64,000 nt of DNA, taken from assembly GCF_034670185.1 (NCBI RefSeq), contig NZ_JAXMNY010000006.1:78470-142469 (forward strand), in the 5' to 3' direction. The notes below the pieces were generated by a model, which saw only the letters and a list, made by a program, of their open reading frames with translations, did not search any database and was not told the DNA's origin. Positions 18,533 to 27,840 of this stretch are shown here, one piece after another. Source of the stretch: Nisaea sp. Its GTDB lineage: Bacteria > Pseudomonadota > Alphaproteobacteria > Thalassobaculales > Thalassobaculaceae. The translations under genes were made by a program, and so were the position numbers. Numbering within the stretch: the first letter of the stretch is position 1; every line of letters starts with the position of its first letter.

Positions 18533-18885
18533 ATGCCCCTTCGACTCGTCTTCGCCCTTGCGGCGTTGTTTCTGGTGCTTTATCTGCCTGGCCTCACCGC
18601 CTCACCGCCTCACCGCCTCACCGCCTCACCGCCTCACCGCCTCACCGCTATCTTGACGCGGCCAGCGACAGCATCGTGCTTGTTGAAGCCAGGCACCGTG
18701 ACGCGTTCCTAGAGGAGGCGGAGACCCGCGGTCTTCGGACGGAAGAGGGTGATACAGTCAGCGGTCTGAACTATTCCCGGGGTGATCCGGTGGCTGTTAC
18801 GCTCTACCGGCTGCAAGCCGTTAGGCGCCTGCGACAAATCAGCGTCCCGCCCTTGGCGGTTGATCCGGGCGCCCCCACACCTTAA
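18533..18885 (+). pseudogene. remnant of an ArnT-like (GT39) membrane glycosyltransferase: both ends joined at a tandem repeat
   Basis: From ATG 18533 the first residues (LRLVFALAALFLVLYLPGL) look like the first transmembrane helix of GT39/ArnT-like transferases. The frame then enters seven copies of an octamer (18592-18647). After it, in another frame (18649-18885), comes YLDAASDSIVLVEARHRDAF ... VSGLNYSRGDPVAVTLYR, which resembles the C-terminal end of the same kind of enzyme. About 400-450 residues expected between them, including the catalytic loop and other helices, are missing. The following GT2 and LAB_N genes are the usual partners of such a transferase, which supports the reading. 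The first frame could still give a 60-residue peptide. An assembly collapse at the repeat is an alternative. Confidence 0.6.
18592..18647 (+). repeat. seven tandem copies of CCTCACCG
   Basis: Seven perfect, uninterrupted 8-base units. Because 8 is not a multiple of 3, gain or loss of a unit shifts the reading frame. It lies exactly at the junction of the two pieces of the GT39-like gene. Confidence 0.97.
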
Positions 18886-18921
18886 AGAACCGCAGAGGCA
18901 GGCGTTTTCGAAAGGGCCGAC

Positions 18922-19698
18922 GTGCCGCATTCAAATGTTTCCAGTCCCGAGGCAGCCGCCACTGCGCGGCCTTTGCTGTCCGTGATCGTCCCGGTCCTGA
19001 ACGAGGCCGAGAATATCGCGCCGCTGGTCGGCGAGATCGAGGCGGCGCTGACCGGCGTCTGTACCTTCGAAATCATCTATATCGACGATTGCAGCACCGA
19101 TGAGACACCGGACGTCCTGCGGCGCCTGAAGGCGGATCGCCCGCACCTTCGGGTGATCCGGCATGACCGGACCTGTGGGCAGAGCGCGGGGCTCCGTAAC
19201 GGTGTGTCCGTCGCCCGGGGCGAACTCATCGCCACGCTGGACGGCGACGGGCAGAACGATCCCGCCGATATTCCGAAGCTGCTGGAGAAATACCGGCAGA
19301 CCGCGACGGCGGAGCAACCGGTCATGATCACCGGTCACCGGGTCAACCGCCAGGACACCACTTCAAAGCGGGTGGCGTCGAAATATGCCAACAAGCTCCG
19401 GCGGGCCCTGTTGAAGGACGACAATCCGGACACCGGCTGCTCCCTGAAGCTCTATGCGCGCGGTACTTTCCTGCGCTTTCCCTATTTCGATCATATGCAC
19501 CGTTTCCTGCCGGCTCTGGCGAAGCGCGAGAATTGCGCGGTGCATGTAGTTCCGGTAAACCACCGCCACCGTCAGCACGGTCAGTCCAAATACTCGAATT
19601 TTGGCCGTGCATTGGTTGGCATTCCCGACCTGCTGGGTGTGGCCTGGTTGCTGCGCCGGAGTCCGGGCGGTCTTAAAGCGAAAGAAATCGATCAGTGA
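18922..19698 (+). CDS. family 2 glycosyltransferase (dolichol-phosphate mannose synthase-like)
   Basis: 258 residues, starting with GTG at 18922 after GAAAGGG. GT2 fold: LLSVIVPVLNEAENIAPLVGEIE, then IIYIDDCSTDETPDVLRRL, and the metal-binding LDGDGQNDPADIPKLLE. DTGCSLKLYARG and NHRHRQHGQSKYSNFGR are typical of the DPM1/ArnC-like group that moves a sugar onto a polyprenyl phosphate at the inner face of the membrane. There are no clear C-terminal transmembrane helices. It overlaps the LAB_N gene by 4 bp. The missing upstream GT39 enzyme would normally use the polyprenyl-linked sugar, perhaps for lipid A. Confidence 0.88.
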   Translation: MPHSNVSSPEAAATARPLLSVIVPVLNEAENIAPLVGEIEAALTGVCTFEIIYIDDCSTDETPDVLRRLKADRPHLRVIRHDRTCGQSAGLRNGVSVARGELIATLDGDGQNDPADIPKLLEKYRQTATAEQPVMITGHRVNRQDTTSKRVASKYANKLRRALLKDDNPDTGCSLKLYARGTFLRFPYFDHMHRFLPALAKRENCAVHVVPVNHRHRQHGQSKYSNFGRALVGIPDLLGVAWLLRRSPGGLKAKEIDQ

Positions 19699-20024
19699 AC
19701 CTGGATGCCTTCTTCGACCTCTCTCCTGAAGAGATGGTCATGCTCACATTCGGATTTGTCGCCCAGGCGTTGTTCGCGGCGCGCTTCCTGGTGCAGTGGG
19801 TTTCCAGCGAGATCGGGCGCAAGAGCGTGATTCCCGTCGCCTTCTGGTACTTCAGCTGCGCCGGCGGTATCATGATGCTGATCTATGCGATCTGGCGTAT
19901 GGACCCGGTTTTCATCCTCGGTCAGTCGACTGGCCTCATCGTCTATATCCGCAACCTTTTCCTGATCCATCGTGAAAAGCGGATGGATATGATGGCTGCG
20001 AAAGACGCGGGCGGAGACGACTGA
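19695..20024 (+). CDS. LAB_N domain membrane protein (lipid A biosynthesis N-terminal type)
   Basis: 109 residues. Three hydrophobic segments and the landmarks MLTFGFVAQALFAARFLVQW, SEIGRKSVIPVAFWYFSCAGG and IYAIWRMDPVFILGQSTGLIVYIRNL identify the LAB_N family. These proteins are often encoded next to a GT2 and an ArnT-like transferase, and the fold is like SWEET/PQ-loop transporters. Start is GTG at 19695, overlapping the GT2 gene. It may help flip or present the lipid-linked sugar. Confidence 0.9.
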   Translation: MNLDAFFDLSPEEMVMLTFGFVAQALFAARFLVQWVSSEIGRKSVIPVAFWYFSCAGGIMMLIYAIWRMDPVFILGQSTGLIVYIRNLFLIHREKRMDMMAAKDAGGDD

Positions 20025-20137
20025 ACCGGGCCGGCTTCGGATCGCTGCGGGAACTTTTCTTCCTGCTTGTCATTCTTTTGCAATGAAATAGGGGGACACC
20101 TTCCCTCTTTTCTGAAGTCCAGCCCGTTCGAGGTCCC

Positions 20138-21316
20138 ATGTCTGTTTCCCTGGTTAATGCCCGTGTTCTGCTTGAGGGCGGTTCGGTAGAGAAAACCGAG
20201 ATCCTTATCGAAGACGGTGTGATCCAGGCGATCGGTTCCGGCGCCGTCACCGGACATGCCTTCGATCTGGATGACCGGCTGGTGCTGCCGGGGATCATCG
20301 ATCTGCACGGAGACGGGTTCGAGCGCAGCCTGATGCCGCGCACCGGCACGGGGTTTCCTATCGATATCGCTTTGATGGATGCGGACCGCTCGATCCTTTC
20401 CTCGGGCATCACAACGGCTTTTCTGGCCCAGGGAGTGAGCTGGGAAGGCGGCCTCCGCGGTTCGGCAACGGCGGAAAAGATCCTGTCCGCGATCGAACGG
20501 GGCCGGAAGCGCTTCGGTGCCGACCTGCAGTTCCATCTCCGGTTCGAGACCTTCGCCATTGAGGAGCAGGAAGCCGCGATGCGCTGGCTCGAAGACGGTC
20601 GCGTTTCGATGCTGGTGTTCAACGACCACCTGCCGCAGTTCGAGCAATCCCTGCGCGAGACACCCGACAGGATGCAGCGCTGGGCTCACCAGCTCGGCAT
20701 GACCTTTGATGATTTCCGGGCCGAAGTCCGTGCCCGTCGTGCCCGTCAGGACGAGGCGGAGGAGACGGTGCGCCGGATCGCCGAACTCGCTCGCCAGGTT
20801 GGGGTGCCGACAGGCTCACACGATGACGATACGCCGGAGCTGCGTCAGCATTACAATGCGCTGGGTGCCCGGATTGCCGAGTTCCCGGTCAATCTGGAAA
20901 CGGCGAAAGCGGCCCGGGCGTTGGGGAACCCCGTCGGCATGGGCGCGCCGAACGCCCTGCGCGGCGGCAGCGCCTCTGGCAATGTTTCCGCCCTCTCTGT
21001 GATCGAGGAGGGGCTCTGCGATTACCTGATCTCCGATTATTACTATCCGGCCCAGTTCCATGCGGCATTCAAGCTTGCCGCTGACGGAGTGCTGCCCCTG
21101 GGCAGCGCTTGGGCGCTGGTGTCTGCCGGTCCGGCAAAGGTCGGCGGCCTCGATGATCGCGGTGTGATTGCAGTCGGTAAACGCGCGGACATAATCGTGG
21201 TCGATGACAGTGACAAGGCTTTGCCGAAGGTGGATTTTGCCGTGGTGAACGGCGCGCTGTCATACGCGTCCGAGCCTTACCGGGTTGCCGCGTTGCCGGA
21301 ACTGTTCCCGGTTTGA
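20138..21316 (+). CDS. PhnM-like amidohydrolase (ribosyl phosphonate triphosphate diphosphatase type)
   Basis: 392 residues, metal-dependent amidohydrolase. The PhnM hallmark LPGIIDLHGDGFERSLMPRTG is at about residues 50-70. Later landmarks are LRFETFAIEE, SHDDDTPE, FPVNLETAKAARALGNPVGMGAPNALRGGSASGN and ISDYYYP. PhnM releases pyrophosphate from alpha-D-ribose 1-methylphosphonate 5-triphosphate in the C-P lyase pathway. No other phn gene is in this window, so either the pathway is elsewhere or this homolog has another substrate. Confidence 0.88.
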   Translation: MSVSLVNARVLLEGGSVEKTEILIEDGVIQAIGSGAVTGHAFDLDDRLVLPGIIDLHGDGFERSLMPRTGTGFPIDIALMDADRSILSSGITTAFLAQGVSWEGGLRGSATAEKILSAIERGRKRFGADLQFHLRFETFAIEEQEAAMRWLEDGRVSMLVFNDHLPQFEQSLRETPDRMQRWAHQLGMTFDDFRAEVRARRARQDEAEETVRRIAELARQVGVPTGSHDDDTPELRQHYNALGARIAEFPVNLETAKAARALGNPVGMGAPNALRGGSASGNVSALSVIEEGLCDYLISDYYYPAQFHAAFKLAADGVLPLGSAWALVSAGPAKVGGLDDRGVIAVGKRADIIVVDDSDKALPKVDFAVVNGALSYASEPYRVAALPELFPV

Positions 21317-21355
21317 CGCTTTTCCAGAACACGGTTGGGGTGCAAGACTGACGCT

Positions 21356-22087
21356 ATGGATGCTGCGCCCTCGTTCCTGCTTACCTTGCATATCGCCACC
21401 GGGGCGGTCTCTCTCGCCACTGCTGCGGTTGCCATTGCGGCGCCGAAAGGTCGGCGTCTGCACCGGCTTGCCGGGAAGCTTTATGTCCTGTCGATGGTTG
21501 TGGTGTTCGCGACTGCGGTGTCGCTTAGCCTCGCTACCAACGATTTGTTCCTGATGACGGTGGCGATCTTCAGTTTCTACATGGTGCTGAGCGGTTATCG
21601 GGCGCTTTACCTGAAGCAACCGGCTCGATCATTCGACTCACGCTACCGGGTTGGGGCACTGGACAAGGGCGCGGCGCAGTTCACCATGATCGCCTGCTCG
21701 GCGATGGCGACCTATGGCGGGGTGTACTGGTACACTGAACCCTTGGCGCCGGTACTCGTGGTCCTCGGCAGCGTCGGCAGCCTGATGGCGTTTTTCGATC
21801 TGAAGCGGTTCCGTTCTCCGCCGAAAGATCCCCGCGCCTGGTTCTTCACCCACATGACCCGGATGCTTGGCGGCACAATCGCTTCGGTCACGGCATTTCT
21901 CGTCAATACCGGCGATATGCTGCCGCCGCTCGCGCGCTGGCTTGCGCCGACGATCATCGGCACCGCCGCGATCATCCTCTGGGTGGCATATTACAAACGG
22001 AAATTTTCTGGCGGGGCCGAGCCTGAGACAGTCGCCGAGGTCAGGTTGCGCGAGATGCCGGAAGAGGATGAGGACGACGGGATCTAG
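21356..22087 (+). CDS. DUF2306-like multi-pass membrane protein
   Basis: 243 residues from ATG 21356 (a TTG at 21335 is in frame but less likely). About six or seven hydrophobic helices: LHIATGAVSLATAAVAIAAP, LYVLSMVVVFATAVSLSLAT, LFLMTVAIFSFYMVLSGYRAL and others. The first helix with HIATG followed by KGRRLHRLAGKLYVLSM is typical of DUF2306 proteins, where conserved histidines suggest haem or metal binding. No function is established. It follows the PhnM-like gene by 39 bp. Confidence 0.75.
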   Translation: MDAAPSFLLTLHIATGAVSLATAAVAIAAPKGRRLHRLAGKLYVLSMVVVFATAVSLSLATNDLFLMTVAIFSFYMVLSGYRALYLKQPARSFDSRYRVGALDKGAAQFTMIACSAMATYGGVYWYTEPLAPVLVVLGSVGSLMAFFDLKRFRSPPKDPRAWFFTHMTRMLGGTIASVTAFLVNTGDMLPPLARWLAPTIIGTAAIILWVAYYKRKFSGGAEPETVAEVRLREMPEEDEDDGI

Positions 22088-22093
22088 CCGCGC

Positions 22094-22513
22094 TCAGAGC
22101 GGCGTTTCCGCCATCTCCATGATGATCTTCCACTGTGCTTCGCTGACCGGTACGACGGAAAGACGGGACTGACGCACCAGTGCCAGATCTTCGAGCCGGG
22201 GCTCCGCCTTGACGTCAGCCAAGGTCACCGGCTTCACAACCGGTTTCACCGCCTCGACCGTGACCATGCCGAACCGGCCCTTCGCGTCGGTCGGGTCTGG
22301 ATGGTACTCCTCGATCACCTTCACGATGCCGACGATCTGCTTCTCGTTGACCGAGTGGTAGAAGAAGCCGAGATCGCCGACTTTCATGGCCTTCATGTTG
22401 TTCGAGGCCTGATAGTTCCGGACCCCGTCCCAGCCTTCGCCTTCCACGCCTTTCTTCACCTGATCGTCCCAGGACCAGGTATTCGGCTCGGATTTGAACA
22501 ACCAGTAGGCCAT
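22094..22513 (-). CDS. EVE domain protein
   Basis: 139 residues, from ATG at 22513 with AAGGAG upstream. MAYWLFKSEPNTWSWDDQ and WDGVRNYQASNNMKAMKVGDLGFFYHS are characteristic of EVE (formerly DUF55) domains, related to YTH/PUA-like readers of modified nucleotides. It sits directly after gpsA (14-bp gap) on the same strand, an order common in Alphaproteobacteria. The ligand in housekeeping contexts is unknown. Confidence 0.92.
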   Translation of the reverse strand: MAYWLFKSEPNTWSWDDQVKKGVEGEGWDGVRNYQASNNMKAMKVGDLGFFYHSVNEKQIVGIVKVIEEYHPDPTDAKGRFGMVTVEAVKPVVKPVTLADVKAEPRLEDLALVRQSRLSVVPVSEAQWKIIMEMAETPL

Positions 22514-22527
22514 GGACGGTGTCTCCT

Positions 22528-23550
22528 TCACTCGGATGGTTTGGGCGCCGATGCGCCCGGCGTTTCCCAGCCGGTCGGCCGGGACAGAAGTTCCCGTACT
22601 ACCGTGCCGAGATCGATGCCGCGGTTCAAGACCGCATCGACACCTTCGGCGATCGGCATCTCGACGGAATGGGCGCGCGCCCGGCGGACCAGCGCGGCGG
22701 CGGTATGGACGCCTTCCACAACGGACTGGCTGGAGCCGAGAATATCCTCCAGCCGTTCACCCTTGCCAAGCCTGTGGCCGAGCGAGAAATTGCGGGAGCT
22801 GGTGCTGGAACAGCTCAGCATCACATCGCCGAGGCCGGACAGCCCCATCAGGGTTTCGGTCCTGCCGCCAAGGGCGACCGCGAACCGGGTGGCTTCCGCC
22901 AACCCGCGCGTGATCAGGGCGGCACGGGCATTTTCCCCCATGCCCATGCCACTGACGATACCGGCGGCGATGGCCAGCACGTTCTTCACCGCGCCGCCAA
23001 CCTCGGTGCCGGCTACGTCGGTGGAGGCATAGAGCCGGAAGGTTTCGGTGCTGAGCGCTTCCACGAGTTTCAGGGCCAGATCGCGGTTTGCAGCCGCCAG
23101 GGTGACGGCGGTCGGCTTTCCGGCGGCGGTCTCGCTCGCGAAACTTGGGCCGGAGAGCATGGCGGCCGGATTGTCGGGAAGGATTTCCTGCAGCACGGCG
23201 CTCATGGTTTTGTCGGTGGAAAGCTCGATCCCCTTGGCGGCGGAGATCAGCGGGATACCGGCCGGAATGTCGAATGCGGCAAGGGCGCCACGCATATGCT
23301 GTGCGGGGATTACCAACACCAGGGCACCGGCGCCGGAGATGGCTTCAGCCGGGTCGCTCGTCACCTTGATGTCGGATGGCAGGGCGATGCCCGGCAGATA
23401 CTTGGCGTTTTCGCGCGTCCGGGACATGGCCTCGGCGTGATCCTGCCTGCGTGCCCAGAGAGTGGTTTGCCGCCCCGCACGCTGTGCGGCGAGGGCCAGT
23501 GCCGTGCCCCAGGCACCGGCGCCGAGCACACAGATCTTGTCGATACTCAT
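22528..23550 (-). CDS. gpsA: glycerol-3-phosphate dehydrogenase (NAD(P)+)
   Basis: 340 residues. It reduces dihydroxyacetone phosphate to sn-glycerol 3-phosphate for phospholipid synthesis in the cytoplasm. [17 protein letters not shown] at the N-terminus binds the cofactor; SAAKGIE, the catalytic-lysine region [14 protein letters not shown], and [16 protein letters not shown] are all present. Its ATG overlaps the tsaD stop codon (ATGA), showing one transcript tsaD-gpsA-EVE. Confidence 0.96.
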   Translation of the reverse strand: MSIDKICVLGAGAWGTALALAAQRAGRQTTLWARRQDHAEAMSRTRENAKYLPGIALPSDIKVTSDPAEAISGAGALVLVIPAQHMRGALAAFDIPAGIPLISAAKGIELSTDKTMSAVLQEILPDNPAAMLSGPSFASETAAGKPTAVTLAAANRDLALKLVEALSTETFRLYASTDVAGTEVGGAVKNVLAIAAGIVSGMGMGENARAALITRGLAEATRFAVALGGRTETLMGLSGLGDVMLSCSSTSSRNFSLGHRLGKGERLEDILGSSQSVVEGVHTAAALVRRARAHSVEMPIAEGVDAVLNRGIDLGTVVRELLSRPTGWETPGASAPKPSE

Positions 23551-24635
23551 GCTTTCACCCCCGCGCCGATGGCTTTGGGGGCATCGGGGTCGAGCGGCCA
23601 GCGCGGGCGCGGCGCGAAGCTGAGTGGATCGCTTTCCCCGGCCTGCAGGCGTTCGACACCAGCCCAGGCGACCATGGCGGCATTGTCGGTGCAGAGCGCG
23701 ATGGGCGGGGCGGTGAAGCTCATGCCGGAGGCTGTCGCCAGCTCCGACAGCGCGGCCCGAATTCGTTGGTTTGCCGCGACGCCGCCCGCAACGACGAGGG
23801 CATGGCCGGTGCCATGTTCTTCGCTGAAGGTACGGATGGCATTGCGGCAGCGGTTCACCAGACTGCCCGCAACGGCTTCCTGGAACGCGGCGGCGATATC
23901 GGCAATATCCTGTTCCGTCGGCGTGGCGATGGCTTCGACTTTCTGCCGCACGGCGGTCTTCAGGCCGGAAAAGGAGAAATCGCAGCCCGGCTTGCCGACC
24001 ATCGGGCGCGGCAAATCAAAGCGGTCCGGATGGCCGGTCTTGGCTGCTTTCTCAAGCGCCGGGCCACCGGGGTAGCCCATGCCGAGCAGCTTCGCGGTCT
24101 TGTCGAAAGCCTCGCCCACGGCATCGTCGATGGTCGTGCCGAGGCGGCGGTATCGGCCGAGGCCTTCGACCGCGATGAGTTGGCAATGACCGCCGGAGAC
24201 CAGCAGCAGCAGATAGGGAAAGGCGACCTTGTCCGTCAGTCGCGCGGTCAGCGCATGCGCTTCCAGATGGTTCACCGCGAGATAGGGGATGCCGCGCGCC
24301 ATGGCGATGGCCTTGGCGGTCATGGTGCCGACTAGCACGCCGCCGATCAGGCCGGGTCCGCCTGTTGCCGCAACCGCGTCGAGTTCGTCGAAACCGAGAC
24401 CGGCTTCTTCCAGTGCGCGGGCGATGACAGGCTGCAGGTGGTCGAGATGGGCGCGGGCGGCGATCTCCGGTACGACGCCGCCGAACGGCGCATGATCTTC
24501 GATCTGACTGAAGACGACATTGGCGTGCACAGTCCCCGCACCATCGACAATCGCCGCGGCGGTCTCGTCACAACTGGTCTCTATCCCGAGAACGATCGGG
24601 GTTTCAGACAGGGCTGTTTGCTCTTCCAATGCCAT
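23547..24635 (-). CDS. tsaD: tRNA N6-adenosine threonylcarbamoyltransferase
   Basis: 362 residues from ATG 24635. TsaD transfers the threonylcarbamoyl group to A37 of tRNAs that read ANN codons, working with TsaB and TsaE. ASKHA fold: [17 protein letters not shown], metal-binding HLEAH ([11 protein letters not shown]), [23 protein letters not shown] and [10 protein letters not shown]. The in-frame Met at 24716 is rejected because it would extend into hemC on the other strand and adds a tail not found in the family. hemC starts 25 bp away in the opposite direction. Confidence 0.96.
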   Translation of the reverse strand: MALEEQTALSETPIVLGIETSCDETAAAIVDGAGTVHANVVFSQIEDHAPFGGVVPEIAARAHLDHLQPVIARALEEAGLGFDELDAVAATGGPGLIGGVLVGTMTAKAIAMARGIPYLAVNHLEAHALTARLTDKVAFPYLLLLVSGGHCQLIAVEGLGRYRRLGTTIDDAVGEAFDKTAKLLGMGYPGGPALEKAAKTGHPDRFDLPRPMVGKPGCDFSFSGLKTAVRQKVEAIATPTEQDIADIAAAFQEAVAGSLVNRCRNAIRTFSEEHGTGHALVVAGGVAANQRIRAALSELATASGMSFTAPPIALCTDNAAMVAWAGVERLQAGESDPLSFAPRPRWPLDPDAPKAIGAGVKA

Positions 24636-24660
24636 GCGCTCCGGTCTACACAGTCGGCCC

Positions 24661-25617
24661 ATGGAACACCAGTCGAAAGCAGCCCCCCTGATCCGTCTTG
24701 GCACCCGTGGCTCCAACCTGGCTCTGGCGCAGGCCTACGAGACCAAGCGTCGCCTTGGCGAAGCCCACGCGGCTCTGGCGCCGGATGACGCCGTCGAGAT
24801 CGTGGTCATCAAGACCACCGGGGACAAGGTGCAGGACCGCGCGCTGGCCGAGATCGGCGGCAAGGGTCTGTTCATGAAAGAGATCGAAGCGGCCCTGATC
24901 GAGCGCCGTATCGATATCGCCGTGCATTCCCTGAAGGATGTGGAAACCTTCCTGACGGACGGCACCGAGCTGGCAGCGATTCTCCCTCGCGAGGATCCGC
25001 GCGACGCATTGATCTCCCGCGTGGCCACCAGTATCGAGGATCTGCCCAAAGGCGCGGTCATTGGCACAGCATCTGTGCGCCGGGCGGCGCAGCTCCTGAA
25101 CAAGCGGCCCGACTTCAAGATCATCCTCTATCGCGGAAACCTGCAGACCCGCCTGCGCAAGCTCGACGAAGGCGTTTGCGACGCCACCATGCTGGCGATC
25201 GCGGGGCTCAGCCGCCTCGGCCTGGCGGACAAGGCGACCCGCGTGCTGGAGCCGGAGGAATTGCTCCCGGCAGTGTCGCAGGGCGCCATCGGCGTCCAGT
25301 GCCGCTCCAGCAAGGAAAATGGTGACAACCGTATCCTGGACTGGGTGCGCGGCATCAATGACCGGGACAGCGACATCCGGGTGACCGCGGAACGGGCCAT
25401 GCTGGCGCGGCTCGACGGTTCTTGCCGGACGCCGATTGCCGGGCTCGCGGAATTGCTGCCGGGCGGAAAGCTGCGGTTGCGCGGCCAGCTCGCGGTGCTC
25501 GACGGTAGTGCGCTGTTCTCGGCCGAGGAAGTTGGCAGCGTGGACGATCCTGCCGCGCTTGGTCTGGCTGTTGGCGAGGCGCTGATTGCGCAGGCCGGGC
25601 CGGACTACAAGGTCTAG
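24661..25617 (+). CDS. hemC: porphobilinogen deaminase (hydroxymethylbilane synthase)
   Basis: 318 residues from ATG 24661. It joins four porphobilinogens into hydroxymethylbilane. [16 protein letters not shown] opens the protein; [47 protein letters not shown] and the dipyrromethane cofactor cysteine in GSCRTPIAG are present. Frame extends upstream to 24520 but that part overlaps tsaD and is not family-like. Divergent from tsaD with only 25 bp between starts; hemD overlaps its end by one base. Confidence 0.96.
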   Translation: MEHQSKAAPLIRLGTRGSNLALAQAYETKRRLGEAHAALAPDDAVEIVVIKTTGDKVQDRALAEIGGKGLFMKEIEAALIERRIDIAVHSLKDVETFLTDGTELAAILPREDPRDALISRVATSIEDLPKGAVIGTASVRRAAQLLNKRPDFKIILYRGNLQTRLRKLDEGVCDATMLAIAGLSRLGLADKATRVLEPEELLPAVSQGAIGVQCRSSKENGDNRILDWVRGINDRDSDIRVTAERAMLARLDGSCRTPIAGLAELLPGGKLRLRGQLAVLDGSALFSAEEVGSVDDPAALGLAVGEALIAQAGPDYKV

Positions 25618-26345
25618 TGGCGGTGCGCGTCCTCATTACCAGGGCGATCGAGGACGGTTTGGCGTTGCAGGCGGAGCTCCTGGGCCACGAAATTTCCTCG
25701 GTCCTCGCCCCGATGCTCTCCATCGAATTCTTTAATCCGGTCGAGGAACCTGATGAGCCGGTGCAGGCCTATCTGGTTACCAGCCGGAACGGAGCCGAAG
25801 CGCTGGCGCGGTATACGGAGAGCCGGGACAAACCGGTTCTGGCGGTGGGCGCGGCGACGGCGGAGCGACTGGCGCATCTCGGGTTCGAGACAGTTGAAAG
25901 CGCGGATGGCGATGCTGCCGATCTCGCGGAGCTGGCCCGAGGCCGGCTTGATCCCGCCGCCGGACCGTTGCTTTTCCTGAGCGCCGAAATTGTTGCCGGA
26001 GATATCGAGGGCGCACTGTCTGCGGACGGTTTCGACCTGCGGCGAATCATTGCCTATCGAGGCGTTCCCGAGCGGATTCTGGCCCGCGATGTCGAGGCTC
26101 AAATGCGCGCCGGGGAAATTCAGGGCGTGCTGTTTTTCTCGCCCCGGGCAGGGCGCACCTTTATCTCTCTTGTCGAACAGGCCGGGCTCGCGTCATTCTG
26201 TGACGAGATGACGGCATATTGCCTCAGCGACGCTGTTGCGGATGCCGTCTCTACGATGCCATGGGCGGCCGTCCGCATCGCGGCAAAGCCGAACAAAGGG
26301 GATTTACTCGCCCTGCTTGCGGCCCCATGTCACAAAGATGCCTAA
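25617..26345 (+). CDS. hemD: uroporphyrinogen-III synthase
   Basis: 242 residues with a GTG start at 25617. HemD cyclises hydroxymethylbilane with inversion of ring D. The family is weakly conserved; supportive segments are VLITRAIEDGLALQAELLGHE, YLVTSRNGAEAL, VGAATAERLAHLGF, and IIAYRGVPE plus VLFFSPRAGRTFISL. Overlap with hemC and the following Mic60/HemY genes make the assignment firm. The next gene starts 102 bp downstream, after an A-rich patch. Confidence 0.92.
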   Translation: MAVRVLITRAIEDGLALQAELLGHEISSVLAPMLSIEFFNPVEEPDEPVQAYLVTSRNGAEALARYTESRDKPVLAVGAATAERLAHLGFETVESADGDAADLAELARGRLDPAAGPLLFLSAEIVAGDIEGALSADGFDLRRIIAYRGVPERILARDVEAQMRAGEIQGVLFFSPRAGRTFISLVEQAGLASFCDEMTAYCLSDAVADAVSTMPWAAVRIAAKPNKGDLLALLAAPCHKDA

Positions 26346-26447
26346 AAAAATAATAGCTGAATCTTCGGCGCCTTGGTGCTTCGATGGTGACTGGGCTGAA
26401 ATGTGAAGCGGTGCACTGCGCGCCGCTGAGTTTGGAAGATCCGACGT

Positions 26448-27836
26448 ATGACCGACCCGAAAAGCCAGACTGGCGAGACCAACCCTGAGGACGTCACCGT
26501 TATTGACGTTGAGCCGACGCGGGTCTCGGAAGAGTCCGCAGATGGCCCTGAGAAAAAGCCGGGCCTCTCCTTGCGCACCAAGCTGATCGGGTTCCTGATC
26601 CTGCTGGTGATCATCGCGGGCGGTGTGGCTGCTGCGCTCTATCCGCTCTGGCGGGACAAGGCGGATGCCGTGGTGTCGCAGAGCGGTCTGCCGCTCGCCC
26701 TCCCGGAAGTGCCGGACAATGCCTTTTATGGAACGGTCGGCGACGTCATCTCTTTCTTCGAAGGCGCGTCACCCGACGCCGCACCCATTGAAAATACAGC
26801 GACGGCGGTCATAACGGCTGCCCCCGCGCCGGCGCCTGTCGTCGATCCGCTGACAGCTCTGGCGAGCCGCCTTGATGGGCTTGAAGAAGAAATCGACACC
26901 GTCGCGGAAACTGCAGAGGCGGCCCAGTCCGTAGCCGAAAGCGCTGCGGAGACATCCGCCGCGATCGCGGGCAGCCCGGATACCGATAAAGAAGCTGTGA
27001 CGGCTCTTTCCGCCCGGCTGGATCGTCTTGAGCAACGGTTGGATGGGCTTGAGGCCCGGCCGCTTGCCGCCGCAACCGGAGGCGGCTCGGAGGCCGCTGC
27101 GGTCAATGAGGCCCTGCTCAATCTGATCGGCTCCCTCAGGGAGCGGATTGTCTCCCTGGAATCGCGTGAGACGGTTGCACCGTCCGATCTTGAAACGGTG
27201 ACAAACCGGATAGAGACGGCGGAAAGCGGTGCAGGTGCGCGTATTGCCGGGCTGGAGGCCGATCTGGCGACGGTTCGTCAGCTTGCCGAGAAGCGGGCTC
27301 CGCAGCGTGAACGCGCTGGCCTGCTGCTGCTCGCGGTGGGGCAGCTTGAAGCAGCGACGACGACGTCCGGCAGCTTCGCGGCACAGCTCGCATCGGTGAA
27401 GGACCTGGCCTCTGGAGAGTCTGCCGAGACGGCAGAGGCTCTCGCGGTGCTTGAAGGGCATGAAGGCGGTGTTGCAACAGTGACCTCGCTCACCCAGCGC
27501 TTCAACGATCTTGCCAAGGCGGTAAGCCAAGCCAAGATTGCCGGAAGCGATGAGGGGCTGGTGGGGAAAACCTTGAATACGGTTGCCTCGTTGGTGACCA
27601 TCAGGCGGACCGATGTGGCCGAAGGGCCCGGCGTCGATGCAATCCTGGTGCGGGTCGAGAGTGCGGTCAAAGCCGGGGATATCGCCGGTGCCGTTGCCGC
27701 ACTTGAAGAGCTTTCCGGCGCTCCGGCGGAACGGGCGTCTGCCTGGGTCGCGGCGGCGAAGGCGCGTGTCGCTGTCGATCAGGCGGTTGCCCGCCTGCGC
27801 GGTGCCGCGCTCGCGTCCGTTGCGGAAGCGGGGTAA
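26448..27836 (+). CDS. Mic60/mitofilin-like inner-membrane protein (COG4223)
   Basis: 462 residues. A short cytoplasmic tail is followed by one transmembrane helix at about 45-66 (KLIGFLILLVIIAGGVAAAL), then a Pro/Ala linker, a long alpha-helical coiled coil (about 135-300, e.g. LASRLDGLEEEIDTVAETAE) and a C-terminal helical domain typical of mitofilin (VASLVTIRRTD ... VESAVKAGDIAGAVAALEEL). Alphaproteobacterial homologs shape inner-membrane invaginations and are the bacterial relatives of mitochondrial Mic60. Position between hemD and HemY is the conserved arrangement. HemY begins 4 bp after its stop. Confidence 0.9.
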   Translation: MTDPKSQTGETNPEDVTVIDVEPTRVSEESADGPEKKPGLSLRTKLIGFLILLVIIAGGVAAALYPLWRDKADAVVSQSGLPLALPEVPDNAFYGTVGDVISFFEGASPDAAPIENTATAVITAAPAPAPVVDPLTALASRLDGLEEEIDTVAETAEAAQSVAESAAETSAAIAGSPDTDKEAVTALSARLDRLEQRLDGLEARPLAAATGGGSEAAAVNEALLNLIGSLRERIVSLESRETVAPSDLETVTNRIETAESGAGARIAGLEADLATVRQLAEKRAPQRERAGLLLLAVGQLEAATTTSGSFAAQLASVKDLASGESAETAEALAVLEGHEGGVATVTSLTQRFNDLAKAVSQAKIAGSDEGLVGKTLNTVASLVTIRRTDVAEGPGVDAILVRVESAVKAGDIAGAVAALEELSGAPAERASAWVAAAKARVAVDQAVARLRGAALASVAEAG

Positions 27837-27840
27837 GGCC

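Noticed and set aside
18592..18647. CRISPR-like array
   Set aside because: Direct octamers without spacers; a simple tandem repeat.
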